Assembly: GCA_964352985.1 (NCBI GenBank) | Contig: CAYGUK010000146.1 | Coordinates: 1-8,423 of the forward strand | DNA: 8,423 nucleotides | Origin: CAYGUK01 sp964352985 | GTDB lineage: Bacteria > Pseudomonadota > Gammaproteobacteria > JAHCLG01 | Direction of reading: 5' to 3' | In this document: piece by piece, positions 1-5,753 of the stretch | Position numbering within the stretch: position 1 is the stretch's first letter | Layout of the letters: every line of letters starts with the position of its first letter | The notes under the pieces: generated by a model | Told to the model about the DNA's origin: nothing | The model's database searches: none | Seen by the model: only the letters and a program-made list of their open reading frames with translations | Position numbers and translations under genes: made by a program

Positions 1-1738
1 ACCTGAAAACATCCTCAACCGCACAACTATACTGCCAAAATTGCTGTAAAATAATTGCAAAGAATAACATTTCATAGAGTTCACAAATTTCGTCATCAAT
101 ATAAAGCTTAAAATCTAGTCCTTGACAAAATCCTTGACGCAAACTCATAGGATGTCTAACCGTGGCCGGTGTTGTTTTAACTTTTATAAACGCATCCGCT
201 AATTTATTTGCCCCAACAGTATCTAAGCCTCGATAGAGTTTGACTAACTTTTGTAAAAAGGTTATACAAGTCACCTCATCGGTCATATTGATTTGTTGTA
301 AAAAAATATGATCCAATAAATTTTCTTGACTATTGATTTGACGATAATAAGGATCTGAAAATCGCTGTAATAAATTCATTCCTAAAATACCATCATATTG
401 CGTTTGTGAAAATTTAAAAGTCGGTTTGCCACCGCCATAAGGTAAATGTTTTGGTTTATCACGATTGGTACAATATAAACTTGGAGTCATGACTAAATCA
501 CGAATTTGAAAAGGTTGCGCTAAATCAGAAAATGAAATAAACACTTCATAACCTGACAAATTATATTGTCCTAATTGCCAACAAGGTTTACGAGTTTGTG
601 TCCAATAAATCTTTTGAGCGTTATGTTGTTGATGATAATTTGCCGAAAAATAGGGTAAACACATTAACGATTGATTATCATTTGTCACCGCTTTCATTGC
701 AGTGACTTGATATATTTCGATGCACTCTTTTGCAATTTGATGATCCGCTGATAATTGATATTCATGTTGATGTTGTGTCACAGTTATTGGCTCACCTTGT
801 ATTTTGAATAAATTTATAATAGGTGTGCAATTTAATTTAATACTATTGTGATTGAGTGAAAAATTAAGATCAGGATTTTCATTTTGAATAATGAAATGAA
901 TAGTTAAATTAGTAGAATTGAATGAAGATAAACAATCTTGCAAATTAATAAGATCAAAAAATAAAAACTTTTGTGGCAGTGAAAAATACTCGGTGATCAA
1001 ACGATATCCGGCATAGCTCGTGGTAGGCATTGGAAATAAAGATTCATCAGGGTTAAACCCGACTGTTTGCAATTGTTTTTTTGATAGATGAAAAATTTTA
1101 TTTTTATCATCTGTCAAAATAATATCGACACAATGATTAATGATATGCTGATGTAAATCTATAGCTTCAGCATGCGTGAGATTAATGTAAAACCGTAAAA
1201 AATCGATGGGCAAACTTGAAAACAAATTAGTCGATTGTAATGTTTTTAATTCTACCTTTAAGCAAGAAGCCTTAGTCGTCACTTGTGATAAATATGAAGG
1301 CAATTCACGACAATAACTCACTTCACTAATCGTAATAGGCCAAATATCCACATCATAAACACTGGAAAAACGGCATTGATTATTTTCTTCTTCAGTGACG
1401 ATTTCAGTCTCTCTAAGAAGACTAAACGGTGTGTCAGATTTAGGATCAACCTGGTATTCTAATATTGAGCAAGAAGGAATGGGTAAATAATAATGGGGAA
1501 ACAATGTTGTGAGAATTTGTTGATTTAACGAATCGGTAAAGTGATCAATATTATATTGAATTCGCGCCGTTAAAAAAGCCGTACTTTCAATCACTCGAGC
1601 AGCAAATGGATCATCCACTTCTTGCGCGCCCATGCGTAATCGACCTGCCACTTTAGGATAAGCTTTTGCAAATTCTTGGCCATTATCACGCAGTGATGCT
1701 AACTCTTGATTATAATATGTTAGAAATTCATCCCTCAT
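1..1738 (-). CDS. tssF: Type VI secretion baseplate protein TssF (3' end cut off by window edge)
   Basis: TssF joins TssG to form the wedge of the T6SS baseplate, the cytoplasmic platform on which the contractile sheath assembles. I followed the frame codon by codon from the ATG at 1738 to base 2: it is open for 579 codons. TssF is usually about 580-620 residues, so only a short C-terminal tail should be missing. The N-terminus has the family pattern: YYNQELASLR (8-17), EFAKAYPKVAGRLRM (22-36), DDPFAARVIES (42-52) and LFPHYYLPIPS (79-89). Near residues 420-440 lies the signature CTNRDKPKHLPYGGG. The start is firm: TAGGAG (1744-1749) lies 5 bases upstream and overlaps the tssE stop codon, which implies coupled translation. 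It is the third gene of a minus-strand operon after the TssC-like gene and tssE; tssG would be expected next, off the left edge. Confidence 0.95.
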   Translation of the reverse strand, partial: MRDEFLTYYNQELASLRDNGQEFAKAYPKVAGRLRMGAQEVDDPFAARVIESTAFLTARIQYNIDHFTDSLNQQILTTLFPHYYLPIPSCSILEYQVDPKSDTPFSLLRETEIVTEEENNQCRFSSVYDVDIWPITISEVSYCRELPSYLSQVTTKASCLKVELKTLQSTNLFSSLPIDFLRFYINLTHAEAIDLHQHIINHCVDIILTDDKNKIFHLSKKQLQTVGFNPDESLFPMPTTSYAGYRLITEYFSLPQKFLFFDLINLQDCLSSFNSTNLTIHFIIQNENPDLNFSLNHNSIKLNCTPIINLFKIQGEPITVTQHQHEYQLSADHQIAKECIEIYQVTAMKAVTNDNQSLMCLPYFSANYHQQHNAQKIYWTQTRKPCWQLGQYNLSGYEVFISFSDLAQPFQIRDLVMTPSLYCTNRDKPKHLPYGGGKPTFKFSQTQYDGILGMNLLQRFSDPYYRQINSQENLLDHIFLQQINMTDEVTCITFLQKLVKLYRGLDTVGANKLADAFIKVKTTPATVRHPMSLRQGFCQGLDFKLYIDDEICELYEMLFFAIILQQFWQYSCAVEDVFR

Positions 1739-1743
1739 TTTTG

Positions 1744-1749
1744 CTCCTA
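1744..1749 (-). promoter_or_regulatory. Ribosome binding site of tssF overlapping the tssE stop
   Basis: On the minus strand the sequence TAGGAGCAAAAATG contains the tssE stop TAG, a strong Shine-Dalgarno AGGAG and the tssF ATG. Ribosomes ending tssE are placed directly at the tssF start, so the two baseplate proteins are probably made in linked amounts. This also fixes the tssF start. Confidence 0.85.
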
Positions 1750-2208
1750 CTGTTCAAATCGAAATTGTTGTTTACTAAAATCAACATGCGTTTCAAAAAT
1801 AGCCGCATCTAAACCTTGCGGCGTGTGAATAGCCGCTTCAATCCGTAATTTTAATCGCCTATCATTTTCCCATTCACCCGTTATCACACTTACTTCAACT
1901 TGACTGAGTCTTGGTTCAAATCGGCTAATTGCTTGTTGAACAATTTGGCATAAATCATTATGACCACGTTCCGTTGCAAAAAAACTATGAGTAATATCAT
2001 TAATTCCAAAATTAACGAGTGAACGTTGTAAATTACCTTGCGCTTGATTTGAAAAATAATAGCTATGCGTATTTAAAATAAATTCTAAATTCTCACGAAT
2101 ATTTTCATAATATTCTTTGGCATGTTGAGACTCATCTTTACTTGTATCACTGTGTTTATCGAGCTCATTATCTAAAAGATTTTGTAATAAAGGGGTGGTC
2201 ATCATCAT
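1747..2208 (-). CDS. tssE: Type VI secretion baseplate protein TssE (gp25-like)
   Basis: TssE is the T6SS counterpart of phage T4 gp25, a small baseplate subunit that starts polymerisation of the TssB/TssC sheath. The 153-residue product has family length. The gp25 core is visible: ENIRENLEFILNT (35-47), LVNFGI-D (64-71), a helix ending in the diagnostic RFEPRL motif (96-101), strands VEVSVI and LKLRIEA, and the closing FETHVDFSKQQFRF. The EPR motif is the most conserved element of the gp25 fold. Residues 12-33 form a polar, charged N-terminal extension. The gene begins with three consecutive ATG codons. AGAG lies almost against the first ATG but about 7 bases before the third, so translation may start at 2202, two residues shorter. 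It follows the TssC-like gene after 3 bases and precedes tssF by 8. Confidence 0.93.
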   Translation of the reverse strand: MMMTTPLLQNLLDNELDKHSDTSKDESQHAKEYYENIRENLEFILNTHSYYFSNQAQGNLQRSLVNFGINDITHSFFATERGHNDLCQIVQQAISRFEPRLSQVEVSVITGEWENDRRLKLRIEAAIHTPQGLDAAIFETHVDFSKQQFRFEQ

Positions 2209-2211
2209 TCT

Positions 2212-3501
2212 CTATATCGTTACTTGGGTGATAAGTTTTAAATGTGTGTCAATTTGATCGATTTGATCATGTGGTTTTAAATGCATGACACAAAAATATT
2301 TCCCAGGTTCCCCCGCCAAAGTTTGAAGCTTGATATTCGCTGCATTTAAGGGATAACGCGCTCTTTGATCCATACTTAAATCGCTACTTGCCGCACAATA
2401 CTGTAATAACCATTGTTGTAATAATTGTTCACAAGCACTCGAATTCGCAAAACTACCCACTTTATCTCGTAAAATCACTTTGAGATAATGACCAAATCGA
2501 CAAGCGCATAATAAATAATTTAACATAGTCGATATCTTGGCATTCACCATGGCATTTTGTTTGGAATAATGTTTTACTTTTTGTATCGATTGACTTGAAT
2601 GAAAGACAATTTTATTAATGAGTTGATTATCTTGTAACGGTAATAACCCCACCTCACTGAATTCTCGCACCATATTATCTGTGATTAAAATTTCAGTTGC
2701 TATTTTGGGCCATGCTTTTAGTTTATCGCATGAAAAATAATCTCGTTCTAAAACGCTGGCAATACCGCCTTCTAAATGTTGTGAATGAACACCTTGGGTA
2801 TCGGCAAACCATCTAGTTTGTTGATAATTTTGTATCACCATTTTGGCATAAAAGAAACTGGGATTGCCCCAACAATAATCTTGATGTTGATGAGTCAATT
2901 CCGTAAACCATGGATGTTGCATTTTATCGTACGGCGCTCTAATTAATACGCGCGGTAAACACAATCCCAAAAAACGAGATTCATCTTTTAACCGCAAACG
3001 ATTAAAAGGTTGAAACTCTTCCTGCTTTATATAAGACGTTAAATTCAGTGGCACGGGTAAATCTTGATAAGCATCGATACCTAAAAAGCGAGGATGTAAA
3101 CTACTAATAAATGGCACTAAACTCGCCGCAGCAATTTTTGCCATCACATTTAATAATTGGCAATGTTGCACGTGATGATGAAAATAATAATCAGCAATAA
3201 TCAAACCGTAAGGTTGCCCACCCGGTAAATCAATTTCAGCCGTGTAAATTTTATTAAATAAAAGAGTGTGTTCAAATTCCATCGCACGAGTGAGATCACG
3301 CGTGAACGCTGCAAAAGATAAAGGTAAAAATTTAATTATTACATGTTGATCATGTTTTTTAGCAGCAATGAGTAATGCGATCCCCCGCCAGCTTGCTTCT
3401 AACTGTTGAAAGCGTTCATGATGAATGATGGCATTACACAGGCTATTTATCTTGGTATCAAGAAGACGAATTAAATTTGTTATCAATGCCTCAGCTGCCA
3501 C
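2212..3501 (-). CDS. TssC/EvpB-family sheath protein, short N-terminus (possibly the ImpD-type second TssC)
   Basis: The protein belongs to the TssC/VipB/EvpB family (COG3517), the large subunit of the T6SS contractile sheath. Conserved stretches in order: FQQLEASWRG (31-40), GQPYGLIIADYYF (95-107), RFLGLCLPRVLIRAPY (176-191), CWGNPSFFYA (210-219), ITDNMVREFSEVGLLPL (273-289), QKVKHY (307-312), RFGHYLKVILRDKVGSF (335-351), RYPL (382-385) and the end near KPHDQID. The C-terminus is complete. At 429 residues it is some 60 shorter than ordinary TssC (about 490-500), and the difference is N-terminal, where TssC contacts TssB and neighbouring subunits. The start is a GTG with GAG 7 bases upstream; an in-frame stop at 3523-3525 and no intervening ATG/GTG/TTG rule out a longer form. 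It is the first gene of the operon and no tssB precedes it. In rhizobial imp clusters a second TssC-like gene (impD) sits just before the impE/impF (tssE)/impG (tssF) genes, so this may be that paralogue rather than the main sheath gene. Confidence 0.85.
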   Translation of the reverse strand: MAAEALITNLIRLLDTKINSLCNAIIHHERFQQLEASWRGIALLIAAKKHDQHVIIKFLPLSFAAFTRDLTRAMEFEHTLLFNKIYTAEIDLPGGQPYGLIIADYYFHHHVQHCQLLNVMAKIAAASLVPFISSLHPRFLGIDAYQDLPVPLNLTSYIKQEEFQPFNRLRLKDESRFLGLCLPRVLIRAPYDKMQHPWFTELTHQHQDYCWGNPSFFYAKMVIQNYQQTRWFADTQGVHSQHLEGGIASVLERDYFSCDKLKAWPKIATEILITDNMVREFSEVGLLPLQDNQLINKIVFHSSQSIQKVKHYSKQNAMVNAKISTMLNYLLCACRFGHYLKVILRDKVGSFANSSACEQLLQQWLLQYCAASSDLSMDQRARYPLNAANIKLQTLAGEPGKYFCVMHLKPHDQIDQIDTHLKLITQVTI

Positions 3502-3612
3502 AGTTATCTCACAAAATATGTTCTAAAGGTAAATTAATTCAAATTAAATAATAATTAAAATGGAATATAACATCTTAAAAGCATAATTAAAAGCGTTATT
3601 ATTCATATAAAC

Positions 3613-3628
3613 ATGTTAATTAACACAT
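3613..3628. promoter_or_regulatory. Putative PadR operator, exact ATGT-N8-ACAT palindrome
   Basis: The 16 bases read ATGT, then taattaac, then ACAT, and contain a perfect 12-base palindrome TGTTAATTAACA (3614-3625). ATGT-N8-ACAT is the described recognition pattern of PadR-type regulators in the phenolic acid response. It lies 10 bases upstream of the -35 box of the padR promoter, between the two divergent operons. Binding is inferred from the match and from the neighbouring padR gene. Confidence 0.55.
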
Positions 3629-3638
3629 AATACTTGCC

Positions 3639-3668
3639 TTTACAAGAGACCTCTTTTAGAGGTATAGT
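3639..3668 (+). promoter_or_regulatory. Sigma70-type promoter of the padR-oxygenase operon
   Basis: TTTACA (3639-3644, 5 of 6 consensus bases) is followed after 18 bases by TATAGT (3663-3668, 5 of 6). Transcription would start near 3675 and give a leader of about 20 bases before the padR start. The boxes are the best pair in this intergenic region, and the spacer is filled by a perfect palindrome, as expected for a repressed promoter. Confidence 0.6.
3649..3663. promoter_or_regulatory. Perfect palindrome between the -35 and -10 boxes, candidate operator
   Basis: ACCTCT-TTT-AGAGGT is a perfect 6-bp inverted repeat with a 3-base centre. It occupies most of the spacer of the padR promoter and touches the -10 box, so a dimeric protein bound here would block RNA polymerase. 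The half site differs from the ATGT/ACAT pattern upstream, so either PadR tolerates both or a second regulator acts here. Confidence 0.45.
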
Positions 3669-3692
3669 GGTGGTAGTTAAAATTTAGGTGCA

Positions 3693-4250
3693 ATGATGAA
3701 TTCACGAGAAAACAAATCAAAATACGCCATCCTCGGCATGTTATCTTTCTCGGCGAAATCGGGCTATGAAATTTCCAAAATGATTCAAAACAGCACCGCA
3801 TTTTTTTGGTCAGAAAGTGATGGCCAACTCTACCCCTTGTTAAAGCGTTTATCACAAGAAGGTTTAATCACCCAAAAAGAAATCAAGGAACAAGGTCAAC
3901 GTCAAAAAAAAATATATGAAATAACCGATGAAGGCATGAAAATTTTAATTGATTGGCAAAAACGTGATCCTTCAACATTTAATATTAGAAATGAATTTTT
4001 ATTGCAATTATTTTTTGGCCATAATTTATCACACACTGAAAATATTGAAAAAATTAAACACTATAAAATTGAGTTATTACAAACCGCTAAAATTTTTGAT
4101 GCCATCGAAAAGCAAATTAAAGATCATAGTCGATTTCCGACTTATCTATTACTCTCACTTTCTTATGGTCAAAAAAGTTTAGTAGCAGAAATTAATTGGT
4201 GTGATGATGCCATCACACTACTACAACAGGAGCAACCCCATGTCAAATGA
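3693..4250 (+). CDS. PadR-family transcriptional regulator
   Basis: PadR proteins are dimeric winged-helix repressors or activators that often control a neighbouring gene in answer to a small molecule. The 185-residue product has the two-domain layout of subfamily 1. The N-terminal winged helix is at about 10-86: YAILGML (11-17), SGYEISKMI (23-31), the recognition segment FFWSESDGQLYPLLKRLSQEGLI (37-59 overall) and the wing RQKKIYEITDEGMKIL (70-84). The C-terminal helical dimerisation domain (AphA/VirR-like, about 95-180) starts with EFLLQLFFG. The gene opens with two ATGs; TTAGGTG lies 2 bases before the first and 5 before the second, so the real start may be 3696. It overlaps the carotenoid oxygenase gene by 11 bases, making that gene its most likely target. 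The operator-like palindromes upstream suggest autoregulation. The inducer is unknown. Confidence 0.93.
   Translation: MMNSRENKSKYAILGMLSFSAKSGYEISKMIQNSTAFFWSESDGQLYPLLKRLSQEGLITQKEIKEQGQRQKKIYEITDEGMKILIDWQKRDPSTFNIRNEFLLQLFFGHNLSHTENIEKIKHYKIELLQTAKIFDAIEKQIKDHSRFPTYLLLSLSYGQKSLVAEINWCDDAITLLQQEQPHVK
4199..4218 (+). repeat. Perfect 8-bp hairpin near the end of padR, just before the oxygenase ribosome binding site
   Basis: GTGTGATG (4199-4206) and CATCACAC (4211-4218) are exact inverted repeats around the loop ATGC. The stem ends 9 bases before the AGGAG of the oxygenase gene. In the mRNA it could fold next to the start region and be opened by ribosomes finishing padR. A chance palindrome within coding sequence cannot be excluded. 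Confidence 0.4.
4228..4232 (+). promoter_or_regulatory. Ribosome binding site fixing the oxygenase start
   Basis: AGGAG lies 7 bases before the ATG at 4240, ideal spacing. The same frame stays open upstream to GTG/ATG codons near 4201, but those have no Shine-Dalgarno, would add residues unrelated to the family and lie deep inside padR. The start at 4240 is therefore preferred. Confidence 0.85.
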
Positions 4251-5592
4251 AACTAATCCATTTTTACAAGGCAATTTTGCGCCATGGCGCAGTGAAGATA
4301 AATTTGATCATCTTGAAGTTGAAGGTCAAATTCCCGCTGATTTAAATGGTGTGTTATTACGCAATGGTCCCAATCCCCAATTTGATCCTAAAGGTCATTA
4401 TCATTGGTTTGAAGGTGATGGTATGTTACATGCCATTCGTATCAAAAACGGTAATGCCAGTTATGATAATCGCTGGGTGAGAACACAAAAATTTGTCGCC
4501 GAAAATGAGGCGGGGCACGCCCTGTTAAATTCAGATTTAACGGCTGAAGAATCAACAGAGATTTCAACTAATACGGCCAACACCAATATCGTTTACTACA
4601 ATCGCAATTTATTAGCATTAAATGAAGGTGCTAGCCCTGTGAGTATTCAACTGAGTAATTTACACACTATCGGTGATTTTACTTATCAAGGACAAGCCAC
4701 ACGAGCCCTCACCGCACACCCTCGTTACGATTTTAAGCGCAAAGAATTGCTAACTTATAGTTATATCGATGAAGATCTTAAATTAATGTATTATCGTTTC
4801 GATCAAAAAAATAAAAAAATGGATGAAAAAGCCATTAACTGGCCTTATTGTGCCATGATGCATGATTTTGTTAACACCGAAAACTATGTCATTTTCCCTG
4901 TTTTTCCTTGTACTTTAAGTTTTGAAAGAATGTATAACGGACAAAATATTTTTATGTGGGAAGGCGACGAACTCAATACCTTTTTTATCATCACCGATAA
5001 ATCAGGTAATGAAGTCAGTAGAATCGAAACAGATCCCTGCTATGTCTATCATTTCGCTAATGCCTATGAAGATAATGATCACATCATTGTGGATGCCTTT
5101 GTCGCCAATGTTAGCCCTTTAATGCCAGATCGTCATGGTAAAGTCGCTAGTAAAAAAGATTGTGATACGCGATTAGCCCGTTGGACATTTAATCTAAAAG
5201 ATAACACTCATCACTTAAATTATATTGATGATAGAACAGGTGAATTTCCACGTTTTGATGAACGTTTTAATGGTTTGCCCTATCAATATATCTATTGTTG
5301 TGGTCGTGACGACGAAGCCAAATCGTTCGATCGCATCATGTGTTACGATATGATTAACAATCAAAAAACTGAACATTACTTTGATGGCGATACCCCTTCA
5401 GAACCCGTATTTGTACCCAAATCTAGTAAAGAAGGCGATGGCTATTTGTTAACAGTTGTTTATCGTCAACAACAAGATATTAGCGAAGTTATTATTTTAG
5501 ATGCAAATGCGATTGATAAGGCGCCACTGGCCGTCATTAAAATTCCTCATCGCATTCCATTTGGCTTTCATGGCAATTTTGTTTCAATCTAA
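4240..5592 (+). CDS. Carotenoid cleavage oxygenase (RPE65/lignostilbene dioxygenase family)
   Basis: Members of this family (PF03055) use one non-haem Fe(II) to split a carbon-carbon double bond of carotenoids, apocarotenoids or stilbenes with O2, giving two carbonyl products. The 450-residue protein is a full-length seven-bladed propeller enzyme. The four iron-binding histidines are visible as H160 (TAHPRYD), H208 (MMHDF), H271 (YHFANAYE) and H444 (PFGFHGNF). The three second-shell glutamates appear as E129 (NEGASP), E335 (GEFPR) and E388 (SEPVFVP). The N-terminal family motif GVLLRNGPNPQF (37-48) is followed by HWFEGDGMLH (55-64). No signal peptide is seen, so it should be cytoplasmic or loosely membrane-associated. 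Its first 11 bases overlap the end of padR, indicating co-transcription and coupled translation. The position before E129 is Asn, where lignostilbene dioxygenases such as NOV1 have a substrate-binding Lys, which slightly favours a carotenoid-type substrate. No carotenoid synthesis gene lies nearby; the substrate is undetermined. Confidence 0.95.
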   Translation: MSNETNPFLQGNFAPWRSEDKFDHLEVEGQIPADLNGVLLRNGPNPQFDPKGHYHWFEGDGMLHAIRIKNGNASYDNRWVRTQKFVAENEAGHALLNSDLTAEESTEISTNTANTNIVYYNRNLLALNEGASPVSIQLSNLHTIGDFTYQGQATRALTAHPRYDFKRKELLTYSYIDEDLKLMYYRFDQKNKKMDEKAINWPYCAMMHDFVNTENYVIFPVFPCTLSFERMYNGQNIFMWEGDELNTFFIITDKSGNEVSRIETDPCYVYHFANAYEDNDHIIVDAFVANVSPLMPDRHGKVASKKDCDTRLARWTFNLKDNTHHLNYIDDRTGEFPRFDERFNGLPYQYIYCCGRDDEAKSFDRIMCYDMINNQKTEHYFDGDTPSEPVFVPKSSKEGDGYLLTVVYRQQQDISEVIILDANAIDKAPLAVIKIPHRIPFGFHGNFVSI

Positions 5593-5753
5593 TCAAACTG
5601 CGGCACTCATCCCTATAAAAAGATGAGTGCCAATAGTCATTTAGAATTGCATCCTAAAAATCACCCCTAATAAATTAGTTAGATTTTTCTGATAGTTTGT
5701 ATTTAGTTATTCTTTTAATATTGCGTTTTTAAATCAAATAAAGTTATTACAAA
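5593..5753. other. Intergenic region after the oxygenase gene
   Basis: The 161 AT-rich bases hold one strong hairpin at the left end (listed separately). A TTTAAT box (5714-5719) could be a -10 element for the next gene, but no acceptable -35 lies at the right distance, so no promoter is assigned. The Shine-Dalgarno before the ATG at 5754 is poor. Confidence 0.5.
5602..5631 (+). terminator. Perfect 10-bp hairpin after the oxygenase gene, terminator-like but without T-tract
   Basis: GGCACTCATC (5602-5611) and GATGAGTGCC (5622-5631) are exact inverted repeats around a 10-base loop, 9 bases after the stop codon. The stem is far more GC-rich than its surroundings. The downstream bases (AATAGTCATTT) do not form the U-run of an intrinsic terminator, so it may stabilise the mRNA 3' end, act with Rho or terminate weakly. 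Confidence 0.5.

Larger units (their letters stand above)
3502..3692. promoter_or_regulatory. Divergent intergenic control region between the T6SS operon and padR
   Basis: This 191-base AT-rich region separates two divergent transcription units and must hold the start signals of both, unless the T6SS operon is read from elsewhere. The padR side has a clear promoter and two palindromes (listed separately). For the minus-strand T6SS side I see only a weak TATATT box (3564-3569) without a convincing -35, so that promoter is not assigned. Confidence 0.6.

Noticed and set aside
2250..2275. Repeated TTGATC motif near the end of the TssC-like gene
   Set aside because: It simply encodes the Asp-Gln-Ile-Asp-Gln-Ile-Asp stretch of the protein.
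3564..3592. Minus-strand promoter for the T6SS operon based on TATATT
   Set aside because: No -35 box of acceptable quality lies 15-19 bases upstream, and -10-like strings are common in such AT-rich DNA.
3640..3855. 71-codon open frame on the minus strand over the padR promoter and start
   Set aside because: It lies antisense to padR and its promoter, has no recognisable domain, and the plus-strand frame is clearly the PadR gene.
3949..4182. 77-codon plus-strand frame inside padR
   Set aside because: It is a shadow of padR in another frame, caused by AT-rich codons.
4201..4239. Longer oxygenase start with 13 extra residues
   Set aside because: The extra codons lie within padR and have no Shine-Dalgarno; the ATG at 4240 has AGGAG at ideal spacing and gives a family-like N-terminus.
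4922..5122. 66-codon plus-strand frame inside the oxygenase gene
   Set aside because: It is a shadow of the oxygenase gene, whose own frame carries the conserved His and Glu motifs across this stretch.
5671..5690. CTAAT-AA-ATTAG followed by T's as a terminator
   Set aside because: The loop of two bases is too small and the stem is all A/T apart from its end pair, so a stable hairpin is unlikely.
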